The notes: a model not told the origin generated them from the sequence alone. A stretch of DNA of 64,000 nt from Rhodospirillales bacterium (GCA_016712595.1 JADJQT010000001.1:1857501-1921500); one strand, 5' to 3'. Positions 38,032 through 46,763 are shown, counted from the first letter of the stretch. Numbers and translations: made by a program.

Positions 38032-39018
38032 ATGACCAAATATGGATTTGTTGCGTCGGGCGGCGGGTACCGTAGTTTTTACACCGCTGGCGCGTTGGTC
38101 TGGCTGAGACGGCGGGGCGTGCCCATCACCCACATTACCTCGACCAGCTCTGGCAATAACATCGCTCTTGATTATCTGCTCTGGGACCATGATGGCGAAG
38201 AGCTGCCACCGGTCCTCGGCCGCACCATGCGGCTCGGCGTTACCGATATTTTCCAAATCTTCTCAAATTTTCTCGGCCTGCGGCCGTCGCTGATGCCGAG
38301 GGGCTCGCATCTTTTCACCGTCGATAAGGATCGTTGCCGAAAATCGTTGCAGCTCGACGATCCGCGTCGGCGCGCGATCCTCGCAGCCGCGCTCTCGGAG
38401 GTGAAATGGGACATCCTCGCCACCAACCTTCGCACGGGCGATGCTCGCTATTTCAAGGTGAACGACATCCTCGCAACGATGACGGATGACCGCCTGGGCA
38501 CATTCATGGATGCGTTCCTCGCCGGCATTACAACCATCCCCTATTTCAAGGCGGTCAGTATCGACGGCGATTTACACATCGAAGGCGGATATCTCGACAA
38601 CACGCCGCTGGCGACCCTGTTCCAGGATGCGGACGTTGACGAGATCATCGCCTGCGATTTCACCGATTACGATTTTCATGCCGAGTTGGAGAAACTTTAC
38701 AAATCGAGCGTTTTCAGCCTGCCGCTCAACAGCATCGATACCCTTCTACTGGTCAGCGATCTACAGCTTACCTTGCCGAACAAGCGCATCTTCGCGCAGG
38801 CTGCACTGATCAATCGGATGCTGGAGGTCATGGGCAAGGACCGGATCGAGATTGACGGGCGGACGTGGTGGCGCAAGCCGATCCATGTGCTGCGACCGCA
38901 GAATCTCGAGGCAATGACCATCTCTTTGAAGGATGCGAGCGCGCAAAAGCGATACTTCGAGCGCGGCCAAATCGACGCGCGGACACTGTTCGCCGCTGCG
39001 GTACCGGCAGGGGCGTGA
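38032..39018 (+). CDS. Patatin-like protein with altered catalytic motifs
   Basis: A 328-residue patatin-like protein: the oxyanion-type loop ASGGGYRSFYTAGALVWL is clear, and the elbow reads HITSTSSGNNI where patatins normally have a G-x-S-x-G. The second catalytic segment reads EGGYLDNTPL in place of DGGYLDN, so the catalytic Asp appears to be Glu. It may be a weak hydrolase or a pseudoenzyme. It is a single plus-strand gene, divergent from the extensin-like gene. Confidence 0.75.
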   Translation: MTKYGFVASGGGYRSFYTAGALVWLRRRGVPITHITSTSSGNNIALDYLLWDHDGEELPPVLGRTMRLGVTDIFQIFSNFLGLRPSLMPRGSHLFTVDKDRCRKSLQLDDPRRRAILAAALSEVKWDILATNLRTGDARYFKVNDILATMTDDRLGTFMDAFLAGITTIPYFKAVSIDGDLHIEGGYLDNTPLATLFQDADVDEIIACDFTDYDFHAELEKLYKSSVFSLPLNSIDTLLLVSDLQLTLPNKRIFAQAALINRMLEVMGKDRIEIDGRTWWRKPIHVLRPQNLEAMTISLKDASAQKRYFERGQIDARTLFAAAVPAGA

Positions 39019-39321
39019 GCATGCTCCAGACCGTGCGTCGGACGGGCGTCGTCGCGTGTGTGCCATTATACGGTCGAGGGATGAAGCGAAGCAGAACCGC
39101 TTGCAGGAACCGCTGCAAGGGCTAGTATGCCCGGCGGCCTGGGCCTGGGCGGCGCAAGACCTGACGGTCGGGCAAACGCGGGTGCAGCAAGGACTTTAGG
39201 ATCGCACATTTCGGCGCGGGAGGACCGACGGCCGTGGACCGGACCCGGCAACAGCTTGGTGGCGCCACGTTTTTCGGGACGCGCAACAACACACACAGAA
39301 CAGGGCTAAGGAGAGAGTCAC
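39019..39321. other. Stretch between the patatin-like and thiolase genes
   Basis: No gene is seen in these 303 bases. A good ribosome site (AAGGAGAG) precedes the thiolase start. Confidence 0.4.
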
Positions 39322-40515
39322 ATGGCGCAACAATCTGATCCCGTCGTAATCGTTGGCGCGGCGCGCACGCCGATGGGCGGCATGCTGGGCGATTTCGCCG
39401 GGGTGCCGGCAACGCAGCTCGGCGGTGTCGCCATCAAGGCGGCGCTGGAGCGTTCGAAGGTCGATCCGGAAGACGTCGGCGAGGTGCTGATGGGCTGCTG
39501 CCTGATGGCCGGCCTGAAGCAGGCACCGGCGCGTCAGGCCGCGCACTTCGCTGGTGTGCCGTGGAGCGCTGGTGCCACGACGCTGACGAAGATGTGCGGC
39601 TCGGCGATGAAGACGACGATGATCGGTCATGACAACCTCCTTGCCGGCTCGCACGACGTTGTCATCACCGGCGGCATGGAGAGCATGACCAACGCGCCTT
39701 ACCTGGTGCTGAAGGGCCGCACCGGTTACCGCCTCGGTCATGGCGACCAGCTTAAGGACCACATGTTTTACGACGGCCTCGAGGATGCGTACGAGGAAGG
39801 CCGCTCGATGGGCACTTTCGCCGAAGAATGCGCGCAGATGTATCAGTTCACCCGTGAGTCGCAGGACGCCTTCGCGGCAGAGTCGGTCACGCGCGCGCAA
39901 AACGCTTCGAACAACGGCATCTTTGATGCCGAGATCGCCCCGGTGACGATCAAGGACCGCAAGGGTGATAAGGTGATCGGCAAGGATCAGGCGCCGTTCC
40001 AGGTGAATATCGCCAAGATCCCGACGCTGAGGCCGGCGTTCCGCAAAGACGGCACGGTGACGGCGGCGACCTCGAGCTCGATCTCCGACGGTGCCGCGGC
40101 GCTGGTGCTGATGCGGCGTTCGACCGCGGAGAAGAAGGGCTTGACGCCGCTCGCGATCATCCAGTCGCATTCGACCCATGCGCAGGCTCCGAATCTGTTC
40201 ACCACCGCGCCCGTCGGCGCGCTGCGTAAGGCGCTCGATAAGGCCGGATGGAAAAACACCGACGTCGATCTTTGGGAAGTCAATGAGGCGTTTGCCGTTG
40301 TGACCATGGCGGCAATGCGCGACATCGACATCCCGCACGACAAGGTCAACATCAATGGTGGCGCTTGCGCGCTGGGTCATCCCATCGGTGCTTCAGGAGC
40401 TCGTATCGTCGTTACCTTGATGCACGCGCTGAAGAAGCATGGCCTGAAGAAGGGCGTGGCGGGCCTGTGCATCGGTGGTGGCGAAGCCACGGCCATGGCT
40501 ATCGAACTCGTCTAA
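39322..40515 (+). CDS. phaA: Acetyl-CoA C-acetyltransferase
   Basis: Thiolase condensing two acetyl-CoA into acetoacetyl-CoA, or degrading it. The 397-residue protein has the nucleophile Cys92 in LTKMCGSAMKTT, the SVAMGGMES-like GGMESMTNAPYL, and GGACALGHPIGASGARIVVT with His and Cys catalytic residues. Full length. Gene symbol phaA is by analogy, and an atoB-type role in fatty acid or butanoate metabolism is equally possible. It precedes an SDR with 171 bp between, containing a large stem-loop. Confidence 0.9.
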   Translation: MAQQSDPVVIVGAARTPMGGMLGDFAGVPATQLGGVAIKAALERSKVDPEDVGEVLMGCCLMAGLKQAPARQAAHFAGVPWSAGATTLTKMCGSAMKTTMIGHDNLLAGSHDVVITGGMESMTNAPYLVLKGRTGYRLGHGDQLKDHMFYDGLEDAYEEGRSMGTFAEECAQMYQFTRESQDAFAAESVTRAQNASNNGIFDAEIAPVTIKDRKGDKVIGKDQAPFQVNIAKIPTLRPAFRKDGTVTAATSSSISDGAAALVLMRRSTAEKKGLTPLAIIQSHSTHAQAPNLFTTAPVGALRKALDKAGWKNTDVDLWEVNEAFAVVTMAAMRDIDIPHDKVNINGGACALGHPIGASGARIVVTLMHALKKHGLKKGVAGLCIGGGEATAMAIELV

Positions 40516-40560
40516 ACCTATCCACCGCAAAAGCGGGACAAGTTCGTCGCTCCTTGTCGA

Positions 40561-40597
40561 GCGGGGTGGCATGGCAAAATTTGCTAGGCCACCCCGC
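40561..40597 (+). terminator. Intercistronic stem-loop between thiolase and SDR
   Basis: GCGGGGTGGC (40561-40570) pairs exactly with GCCACCCCGC (40588-40597) around an inner GCAAA-A-TTTGC stem. A TTTT tract lies 14-17 bases later, too far for a classic terminator, so it may attenuate or process the transcript. Confidence 0.45.
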
Positions 40598-40686
40598 CGA
40601 CAACGTGGCGCGCTTTTGGCAACCCGCGGCGGCGCGCATCCTAAAAATGCGTCGGCGGCCGTGGGCAACGAACAGGGGAAAAGAAA

Positions 40687-41445
40687 ATGGATATCAAGGG
40701 TCTTTCTGCAATCGTCACCGGCGGTGGTTCGGGATTGGGCGAGACGACGGCGCGTGCGCTCGCGGCTGCCGGAGTCAAGGTGGCTCTGTTCGACGTGGTG
40801 GCGGATGCGGCAGAGCGCGTCGCCGCTGACATCGGCGGCGTCGCCTGCGTGTGCGATGTCACCGACGATGCGTCGACGCAAGCCGCCATCGCGAAAGCAC
40901 GTGAGGCGAACGGCGTAGCGCGCATTGTCGTGCAGTGTGCCGGCATCGCGCCACCAGCGAAGATCGTCGGTCGCAAGGGGCCGCACGCCCTCGACCTCTA
41001 CACCAAGGTGATCGCCGTCAACCTCGTTGGCATCTTCAACGTCATGCGTCTCGCCGCCGCCGACATCCTCGGGCTCGAGCCGCTGGCTAATGGGGAGCGC
41101 GGCGTCGTCATCAATACCGCCTCGATCGCCGCATTGGAAGGGCAGGTTGGCCAGGCGGCCTACGCATCCTCCAAGGCTGGCGTCGTTGGCTTGACACTAC
41201 CGTCGGCCCGCGAGTTCGCGCCGTCTGGCTTGCGCGTCGTCTGCATTGCTCCTGGTATCTTCAAAACCCCGATGATGGCGGGACTGCCGGAGGAAACGCA
41301 AAAGTCTCTGGGTGCAGCGGTGCCGTTCCCCTCGCGCCTCGGCGATCCCGCAGAGTACGCGAAGCTGGTGCTGCACATCTGTGATAATCCGTACCTCAAC
41401 GGCGAGGTGATCCGCGTCGACGGTGCCCTGCGCATGCAGGGCTGA
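40687..41445 (+). CDS. Short-chain dehydrogenase, HSD17B10-like 3-hydroxyacyl-CoA type
   Basis: A 252-residue SDR with TGGGSGLGETTARALAAAG, NAG-equivalent QCAGIAPP, catalytic Ser in INTASIAALEG and YASSKAGVVGLT (Tyr-x3-Lys). The C-terminal PFPSRLGDPAEYAKLVLHIC and EVIRVDGALRMQ match type II 3-hydroxyacyl-CoA dehydrogenases. With the thiolase it would interconvert beta-keto and hydroxyacyl-CoA; it is not a typical PhaB. Confidence 0.85.
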   Translation: MDIKGLSAIVTGGGSGLGETTARALAAAGVKVALFDVVADAAERVAADIGGVACVCDVTDDASTQAAIAKAREANGVARIVVQCAGIAPPAKIVGRKGPHALDLYTKVIAVNLVGIFNVMRLAAADILGLEPLANGERGVVINTASIAALEGQVGQAAYASSKAGVVGLTLPSAREFAPSGLRVVCIAPGIFKTPMMAGLPEETQKSLGAAVPFPSRLGDPAEYAKLVLHICDNPYLNGEVIRVDGALRMQG

Positions 41446-41478
41446 TGCCGGGTCCGTTTGCAAGCAAGCGATAGCGAT

Positions 41479-41513
41479 CGCCCGCTCCCCGGACCCGGGG
41501 AGCGGGCGTTTTT
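41479..41513 (+). terminator. Rho-independent terminator
   Basis: A perfect 14-bp stem, CGCCCGCTCCCCGG (41479-41492) with its complement (41495-41508), is followed by TTTTT. It closes the thiolase-SDR unit, 34 nt after the SDR stop. Confidence 0.92.
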
Positions 41514-41583
41514 ATGGACTATTGAATCCCTGTCATGGACTGACCGGGACGGGCCGGCAGGCTGGGTTCCCAAATTAACGCTG

Positions 41584-42021
41584 ATGATTATTCGCGATGC
41601 CGCCGCTTCAGATGAAATGCCGTGGCGCCAGCTTTGGGCAGGCTACACCGACTTCTATAATGTGAAGATCGCCGATGCGGTGACGAACCAGACGTGGCGA
41701 CGAATCCTTGATCCATCATCGGCAATGTTTGCGCGTCTGGCGGAGGATAATGGTGCCGTCATTGGCTTCAGCATCAGCGTCCTGCACGCCGGGACTTGGT
41801 CGATTGATCCGATCTGCTATCTCGAAGACCTGTTCGTCGCGCCGGGTCACCGCCGAAGAGGCACCGGACGACGGCTGATCCAGGACTTGATCGATACCGC
41901 TCACACCAAGGGGTGGTCGCGTCTCTACTGGCATACGCATGGCGAAAATCCCGCGCGTCATCTTTACGAGCAGTTCGCCGGCGCGGATGGCTTCGTGCGC
42001 TATCGGCTCATCTTCACATAA
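41584..42021 (+). CDS. GNAT-family N-acetyltransferase
   Basis: A 145-residue GNAT with the acetyl-CoA binding block LEDLFVAPGHRRRGTGRRLI and a final segment WHTHGENPARHLYEQF. Substrate unknown. ATG 41584 gives the family-typical start MIIRDAAASDEMPWR; no strong ribosome site is visible. The preceding terminator separates it from the SDR. Confidence 0.85.
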   Translation: MIIRDAAASDEMPWRQLWAGYTDFYNVKIADAVTNQTWRRILDPSSAMFARLAEDNGAVIGFSISVLHAGTWSIDPICYLEDLFVAPGHRRRGTGRRLIQDLIDTAHTKGWSRLYWHTHGENPARHLYEQFAGADGFVRYRLIFT

Positions 42022-42049
42022 GCCAAAAGAGCCCCCCCCTCACCGACCG

Positions 42050-42076
42050 GCCGCCGCCCGTTTATGGAGCGGCGGC
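42050..42076. terminator. Hairpin between convergent GNAT and hcp
   Basis: GCCGCCGC (42050-42057) pairs with GCGGCGGC (42069-42076) with an 11-base loop. It could serve as a two-way transcription stop, but T-tracts are lacking. Confidence 0.4.
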
Positions 42077-42114
42077 TTCGCGATGGCGAGAGCGCTTGGA
42101 TCGCGGACGTCAGG

Positions 42115-43764
42115 TCATGCGGCGGAGCACATTTGCGCGAGGTCGGTCTCGACAGTCCCAATCGGGCGTATGGCGAATTTATCGACGAGGATCTGCAGGA
42201 CCGTCGGGGTGACGAAGGCCGGCAGCTTGGGACCGAGGCGAATGTTGGTAACGCCGAGATGGAGCAGTGCCAGCAGCACGGCAACCGCCTTCTGCTCGTA
42301 CCAGGAAATGACCAGCTCGAGCGGCAGATCGTTGACGCCGACTCCAAAGGCCTCGGCCAGTGCCTGTGCAACCCGGATCGCCGAGAAGGCGTCGTTGCAC
42401 TGGCCCATGTCGAGAAGCCGTGGCAGGCCCGCGACCTCGCCAAGGTCCAGCCCGGTGACGCGGAACTTCCCGCAACCGAGGGTCAGCACGATCCAGTCCG
42501 GCGGCAGCGCCTCGGCCAACTCGGTATAATAGTTGCGGCCGACCTCAGCGCCGTCGCATCCGCCGATGAGGACGAAGCGACCGATTTTGCCATCACGCAC
42601 TGCGGAAATCACCGTATCGGCAACCGACAGGACTGCGCCGTGGCCGAAGCCGGTCAGGTGCGTGCGTGCGTCCGAGGCTTGCGCGAAACCATCCGCCGTC
42701 TGGGCTGCATTGATGACCGCGGAAAAGTCGCGATCGGCGATGTGGGGAACACCCGGCCAGGCGACGACGCCGCTGGTAAAGATGCGGTCGCGATAGGACG
42801 GCTGCGGCGCCTGAATGCAGTTGGTGGTCATCAGGATGGCGCCGGGGAAGTCTGCGAACTCGTTCTTTTGTCGCATCCAGGCGCCGCCGTAGTGTCCAGC
42901 CAGGTGAGGGAAACGCTTCAATTCAGGATAGCCGTGCGCGGGCAGCATCTCGCCGTGGGTATAAACGTTGATACCGGTGCCGGCGGTCTGTTCCAGCAGC
43001 GCCTCGAGATCGCGCAGATCGTGACCGGAGACGAGGATCGCCTTGCCGGGAACGTGGCCCATGCGTACCGGCGTCGGCTTTGGCTGGCCGTAGGCGCCGG
43101 TGTTCGCCTGATCAAGCAGCTCCAGGGTGCGCAAAGCCGTCTCGCCGCAGCGTAAGGTGAGCGTCAGCAGCGCATTGGGATCGGTTTCCGGCCGCGCGAT
43201 CGCATCGAGCGCCTCATAAAGGAAAGCATAGATCACCGGGTCCTCACGCCCAAGGATGCGGGCGTGCGCTGCGTAGGCGGCGATGCCTTTGAGCCCATAG
43301 GTGATCAGTTCGTGCAGCCCGGTAACATCGGCACCAAGCTCCTGGGTTCGTTCGGCGACACCGGTTGCTCGCGCCTGCGTCAACAGTCCCGCCCGGTCCT
43401 TTGCCGGCGCCCAAGCCGCAGGACCGCCTAGAGATTCGGCCGTCTTTCCGCCGATGGCGCAGGCTTGGCGATAAAGCGCCGCCGCCCGGTCGATGATCTC
43501 GCCCGCGCGGCGCAAAACCTCCTCGAGCCGCTGGGGATCAAAATTGACGTTGGTTACCGTGGTGAATAGCGCATCGAGAATAAATTCGTCGATTGCGGCA
43601 TCGCGGGCGCCGAGTTTACCTGCACGGTGGGCGTACATGGCGATGCCCTTGCAGCTATGGATCAGCAGATCCTGTAAGGCTGCCGTTTCGTCGTCTTTTC
43701 CGCACACGCCGACAGCGGTGCAACCGGAACCGTGGGCGGTCTGCTCACACTGATAGCAAAACAT
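42115..43764 (-). CDS. hcp: Hydroxylamine reductase / hybrid-cluster protein
   Basis: Hcp reduces hydroxylamine or nitric oxide and is part of nitrosative-stress defence. The 549-residue protein starts MFCYQCEQTAHGSGCTAVGV and holds the four Cys ligands (C3, C6, C15, C21) of the first Fe-S cluster; later MTTNCIQAP, GGCDGAEVGR, TLGCGKFRV and MGQCNDA carry hybrid-cluster Cys. The gene lies 42 bp after the hemerythrin gene on the same strand, so both are probably one transcript. Confidence 0.94.
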   Translation of the reverse strand: MFCYQCEQTAHGSGCTAVGVCGKDDETAALQDLLIHSCKGIAMYAHRAGKLGARDAAIDEFILDALFTTVTNVNFDPQRLEEVLRRAGEIIDRAAALYRQACAIGGKTAESLGGPAAWAPAKDRAGLLTQARATGVAERTQELGADVTGLHELITYGLKGIAAYAAHARILGREDPVIYAFLYEALDAIARPETDPNALLTLTLRCGETALRTLELLDQANTGAYGQPKPTPVRMGHVPGKAILVSGHDLRDLEALLEQTAGTGINVYTHGEMLPAHGYPELKRFPHLAGHYGGAWMRQKNEFADFPGAILMTTNCIQAPQPSYRDRIFTSGVVAWPGVPHIADRDFSAVINAAQTADGFAQASDARTHLTGFGHGAVLSVADTVISAVRDGKIGRFVLIGGCDGAEVGRNYYTELAEALPPDWIVLTLGCGKFRVTGLDLGEVAGLPRLLDMGQCNDAFSAIRVAQALAEAFGVGVNDLPLELVISWYEQKAVAVLLALLHLGVTNIRLGPKLPAFVTPTVLQILVDKFAIRPIGTVETDLAQMCSAA

Positions 43765-43806
43765 TTGAAAGCCTCCTGAAATGATCCGGATCTATCGTGG
43801 GCTGCG

Positions 43807-44202
43807 TCAGCCACGCCAGCCGGCTGCCCTGGCATAATCCAAAGTGACGGAGTCCATGGTATTGCGGTGATTGACGAACCAATTCGGCCCGGTGGTCTCG
43901 GCGAAGGCACGGATCGGTCCGGTCTCGCCGCGGGCAATGCTATCCTTGAGGTCTGTCAGTATCCCCAGGACGCGCTGGTGTTCGCCGGCGTGGCAATCGC
44001 GTGCCGGGAAATGGCATGCGTCCATGATCGCTTCCTCACGGGCGAAGTGCTCGCGCATGTGCTGCGCGAACGCGTCGAACAGCGTGGCTAATCCGTCGTC
44101 CGCCGCCGCTGCCATGTCGGCCATTTGCTCGACCGAAACCCGATGATCCTCGTCGATGACCGGCACGCCCAGCGCCAGCGAATCGCTCCACGTCAATCCC
44201 AT
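43807..44202 (-). CDS. Hemerythrin-domain protein
   Basis: A 131-residue bacteriohemerythrin-like four-helix protein. The di-iron ligands are visible: His20 in VIDEDHRV, His52 and Glu56 in HMREHFAREE, His71 and His75 in CHAGEHQRVL, and a later WFVNHRNTMDS. It would bind O2 or NO. It is the first gene of a likely hemerythrin-hcp operon under an FNR-type box. Confidence 0.9.
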   Translation of the reverse strand: MGLTWSDSLALGVPVIDEDHRVSVEQMADMAAAADDGLATLFDAFAQHMREHFAREEAIMDACHFPARDCHAGEHQRVLGILTDLKDSIARGETGPIRAFAETTGPNWFVNHRNTMDSVTLDYARAAGWRG

Positions 44203-44259
44203 TTTTGTTGTCTCCCGTCAGGGTGCGCTAAGTGATAGCAGGGCGGCAGAACGGATGAC

Positions 44260-44273
44260 TTGACCCAGGTCAA
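44260..44273. promoter_or_regulatory. FNR/DNR-type operator in a divergent promoter
   Basis: TTGACCCAGGTCAA is a perfect palindrome of the TTGAC-N4-GTCAA class bound by Crp/Fnr-type NO or oxygen regulators. Its centre is about 64 bp before the hemerythrin start and 37 bp before the start of the divergent Crp/Fnr gene. Confidence 0.75.
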
Positions 44274-44303
44274 CTGACCTGCGGGTCGTGTGGGGAGGCG
44301 AGG

Positions 44304-45041
44304 ATGGGCGTCGAACAAGCAGGGCCGCTACGACTGAGCGAGCGTGATACCGCCGTGATGCGGGCAGCCGCACTGTTTCGCGGACTTGGCAATGATGCCT
44401 TGCACACGTTACTGACGGGAGCGTGGGTGCGTAACCTCGATCCGGGCGGGATTCTGTTTCTCCAGGGCGAAGCTGCGGATAGGTTCTTTCTCCTGCTGGA
44501 TGGTTGGATCAAGCTTTACCGGCTCAGCGCCGACGGCAGTGAGACCATCGTTACCATCGTCGCGCCAGGCGAAACATTCGCCGATGCCGCCAGCTTCGGC
44601 AGCGGCGCCTATCCGGTGTGTGCCGAGGCGGTTACGCCCGCCCGGGCGCTGGGGCTTTCGTTGGTAGTGATCCGTTCCAGCATTCAGGACAATCCCGACA
44701 TCGCGTTCGCCATGCTGGGTTCGCTGTCCTTCCGCCTGCGTCATCTCGTCGAGCAGATCGAGCAGTTGCAGATGAAGTCGGCGGCGCAGCGGCTGGCGGC
44801 GTTTCTTCTGCGCCTTTGCCCCCAAGGTGGTCCCCAGGCGCCCGGCGGGTGTGCCTTATCGCTGCCGCTGCCGAAGGCACTCATCGCCCGCCGGCTCGGC
44901 ATGAGACCAGAAACGTTCTCGCGCGCGATGCTGTCCTTACGCAAGGTTGGGGTGATTCAACAAGGCGCGACGGTCGAAATTTCCGAAATCGTCACCCTGC
45001 GGGCATTTATCGGCAGCGAGCGAGACGGGCCGTGTGCATGA
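44304..45041 (+). CDS. Crp/Fnr-family regulator (DNR/NnrR-like)
   Basis: A 245-residue Crp/Fnr protein with a cupin sensory domain (FLQGEAADRFFLLLDGWIKL, APGETFADAASFG), a long dimer helix and HTH (PKALIARRLGMRPETFSRAM). No N-terminal Fe-S Cys cluster, like NO-responsive DNR/NnrR proteins. It faces the hemerythrin-hcp pair across an FNR-type box, so it is the likely controller of these genes and perhaps of itself. Confidence 0.85.
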   Translation: MGVEQAGPLRLSERDTAVMRAAALFRGLGNDALHTLLTGAWVRNLDPGGILFLQGEAADRFFLLLDGWIKLYRLSADGSETIVTIVAPGETFADAASFGSGAYPVCAEAVTPARALGLSLVVIRSSIQDNPDIAFAMLGSLSFRLRHLVEQIEQLQMKSAAQRLAAFLLRLCPQGGPQAPGGCALSLPLPKALIARRLGMRPETFSRAMLSLRKVGVIQQGATVEISEIVTLRAFIGSERDGPCA

Positions 45042-45202
45042 CGCTCCGGGCTCAGCCGGCGAGTAGGTGAGGGGAATCTGCCTTGCACTAAACAGGTATT
45101 TATAGTACACGAATATAAGTAGATCCGCACACTGTTTGACTTTACTTTGGCGGCGTGCGCGTCGATGAGGGCGACGCCGCGTTCGCGTAAGGGGCTTCGA
45201 TC

Positions 45203-45601
45203 ATGAAAATCGCCGTAACCAGCCAGAACTTCCGCACGGTGACGGGACATGCCGGCCGTGCTCGCCGCTTCCTGGTCTACGACGTGCAGCCCGACACGCA
45301 CCCCGTTGAAGTCGCGCGGCTGGACCTGCCCAAGGAACTGGCCATCCACGATTTCGACGGCGATGGGCCGCACCCGATCGATGGTATCGATGTCATTTTG
45401 ACCGAAGGATTTGGCGACGGCTTCGCTCGACGCATCGCCAGGCGGGGGATCACCGCCGTTGTAACAACCAGGTCCGATCCGATCGAGGCCGTAAGCGCCT
45501 ATCTCGCCGGAGAGCGAGTGGATGGGACCGCTCCAGCGGCGTCGGCATGCACCTGTGGCGACGCGAATGGCCATGATCATCAGCACGACCACCATCACTG
45601 A
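45203..45601 (+). CDS. NifX/NafY-like (dinitrogenase FeMo-cofactor family) protein
   Basis: A 132-residue protein of the NifX/NifB C-terminal fold: MKIAVTSQNFRTVTGHAGRA, HPVEVARLDLPKE, DVILTEGFGDGFARRIARRG. Such proteins carry Fe or FeMo cluster precursors, but are also found in non-diazotrophs. The tail ACTCGDANGHDHQHDHHH is Cys- and His-rich and may bind metal. No nif genes are in the window. It follows the Crp/Fnr gene and precedes the MBL-fold gene. Confidence 0.85.
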   Translation: MKIAVTSQNFRTVTGHAGRARRFLVYDVQPDTHPVEVARLDLPKELAIHDFDGDGPHPIDGIDVILTEGFGDGFARRIARRGITAVVTTRSDPIEAVSAYLAGERVDGTAPAASACTCGDANGHDHQHDHHH

Positions 45602-45743
45602 GCGGGCATTCGAACGTCCACTGGTTGTAAATGGACTGGAGAAGCTTTGGAGTCGCGTGTGCTCGGGCAAATCCAGCGTGGCGCGAACTTGGCGCTGCGC
45701 CGCCGGGTTCGCGCGGAGGTGTTTGCTTACGGATCAATTCAAC

Positions 45744-45753
45744 GGGGGGGGGG
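45744..45753 (+). repeat. Ten-G homopolymer before the MBL-fold start codon
   Basis: Ten G residues stand 5 bases before the ATG at 45759, in the ribosome-binding region. Such tracts can slip and vary translation; they are also prone to sequencing error. Confidence 0.85.
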
Positions 45754-45758
45754 CCGCG

Positions 45759-46763
45759 ATGAATAACCGGACCGATATTGGCGCCGTCGAAAGCCTTACG
45801 ATTGACGTTCTGAGTGAAACCGGCTGGTTCGACGACGCCCGCTTCAAGGCGGACATGGCTGCTTTCGGTGGCTCGGAGCAATCCCAGTATCACATCGCCT
45901 GGGATGCCGAAAATGCCGGCGGATACGCTGCTCTCCTAACCATAACCTTGCTCGATGGCGATCAGCGCAAGATTCTCCTCGATACCGGCTGGAGCACCTC
46001 TTGGATGGATGAGGCGTTTGCCCGGCGAAGTGTCGATACCATGCTCGAGCGTGGGGAAATCGACTTCATGGTGCTGTCTCACTGGCATCTTGATCATTTC
46101 TGGGGGATCGAATCCACTTTAAAACACAACCCTAAATTGAAAATCTACGCGCCCGCGACGTGGCAGTCACAGGATCGGGCGCTGCTGCGGGAGAAAGGCG
46201 AAATTCGGGTTGACGATCGCGACGGCCGAGCCGTCAGCATCTGCAGGAATACGATTGCGCATGAAGGCGATCTTGTTCTTACCGAAGAACGTGGTGAGGA
46301 CGGCAGCGGTCTCTACCCGTTGCTCCCCGGCGTCGCACTCCACATGTTCGATGCCTCGATGCTGCTGCGGGTGACGGGCGAGAACGTTCTCTACGTCAAT
46401 GTCGCCGACAAAGGGATCGTAACCGTAACCGGCTGCGGGCATCCCGGTATCATGAAGCTGCTTGGCTTTGCGCGGGAGCGCCTCGTTGCGCCGGGTCTCT
46501 ATGGCTGCTATGGCGGGCTGCATCTGAGTATCTTCGATACCTGGAAGCCGGAGTTCGACCAAATCATCGACGAGATCAAAGCCCTCGGTATGGAGAAGAT
46601 GGGCTGCAATCACTGTACGGGGTGGATGTGGGCAGAGACGGCGGCAACGCACGGCGTGCCGATCATCAGCGGAACCGACGCCTATCTCGGATACTCGAAG
46701 CAATCTGCGCAGGCGAAGAAAAGCCATGCGTTCCTTGGCAACGGCGATCGCGTCACCTTCTGA
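45759..46763 (+). CDS. MBL-fold metallo-hydrolase
   Basis: A 334-residue metallo-beta-lactamase-fold protein with the metal site SHWHLDHFWGIE (H-x-H-x-D-H) and distal GCGHPGIMKLL and GCNHCTGW. It resembles the family annotated as 7,8-dihydropterin-6-methyl-4-(beta-D-ribofuranosyl)-aminobenzene-5'-phosphate synthase-like. Natural substrate unknown. The upstream in-frame stretch from 45522 is not conserved. The ATG is preceded by ten Gs. Confidence 0.85.
   Translation: MNNRTDIGAVESLTIDVLSETGWFDDARFKADMAAFGGSEQSQYHIAWDAENAGGYAALLTITLLDGDQRKILLDTGWSTSWMDEAFARRSVDTMLERGEIDFMVLSHWHLDHFWGIESTLKHNPKLKIYAPATWQSQDRALLREKGEIRVDDRDGRAVSICRNTIAHEGDLVLTEERGEDGSGLYPLLPGVALHMFDASMLLRVTGENVLYVNVADKGIVTVTGCGHPGIMKLLGFARERLVAPGLYGCYGGLHLSIFDTWKPEFDQIIDEIKALGMEKMGCNHCTGWMWAETAATHGVPIISGTDAYLGYSKQSAQAKKSHAFLGNGDRVTF

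Noticed and set aside
39322..41445. A phaAB pair for PHB synthesis
   Set aside because: The dehydrogenase looks like the HSD17B10 type rather than PhaB, and no phaC is nearby; only the thiolase part is compatible.
45203..45601. Nitrogen-fixation locus
   Set aside because: Only one NifX-like gene is present, with no nifHDK or nifB; such proteins occur in non-diazotrophs.
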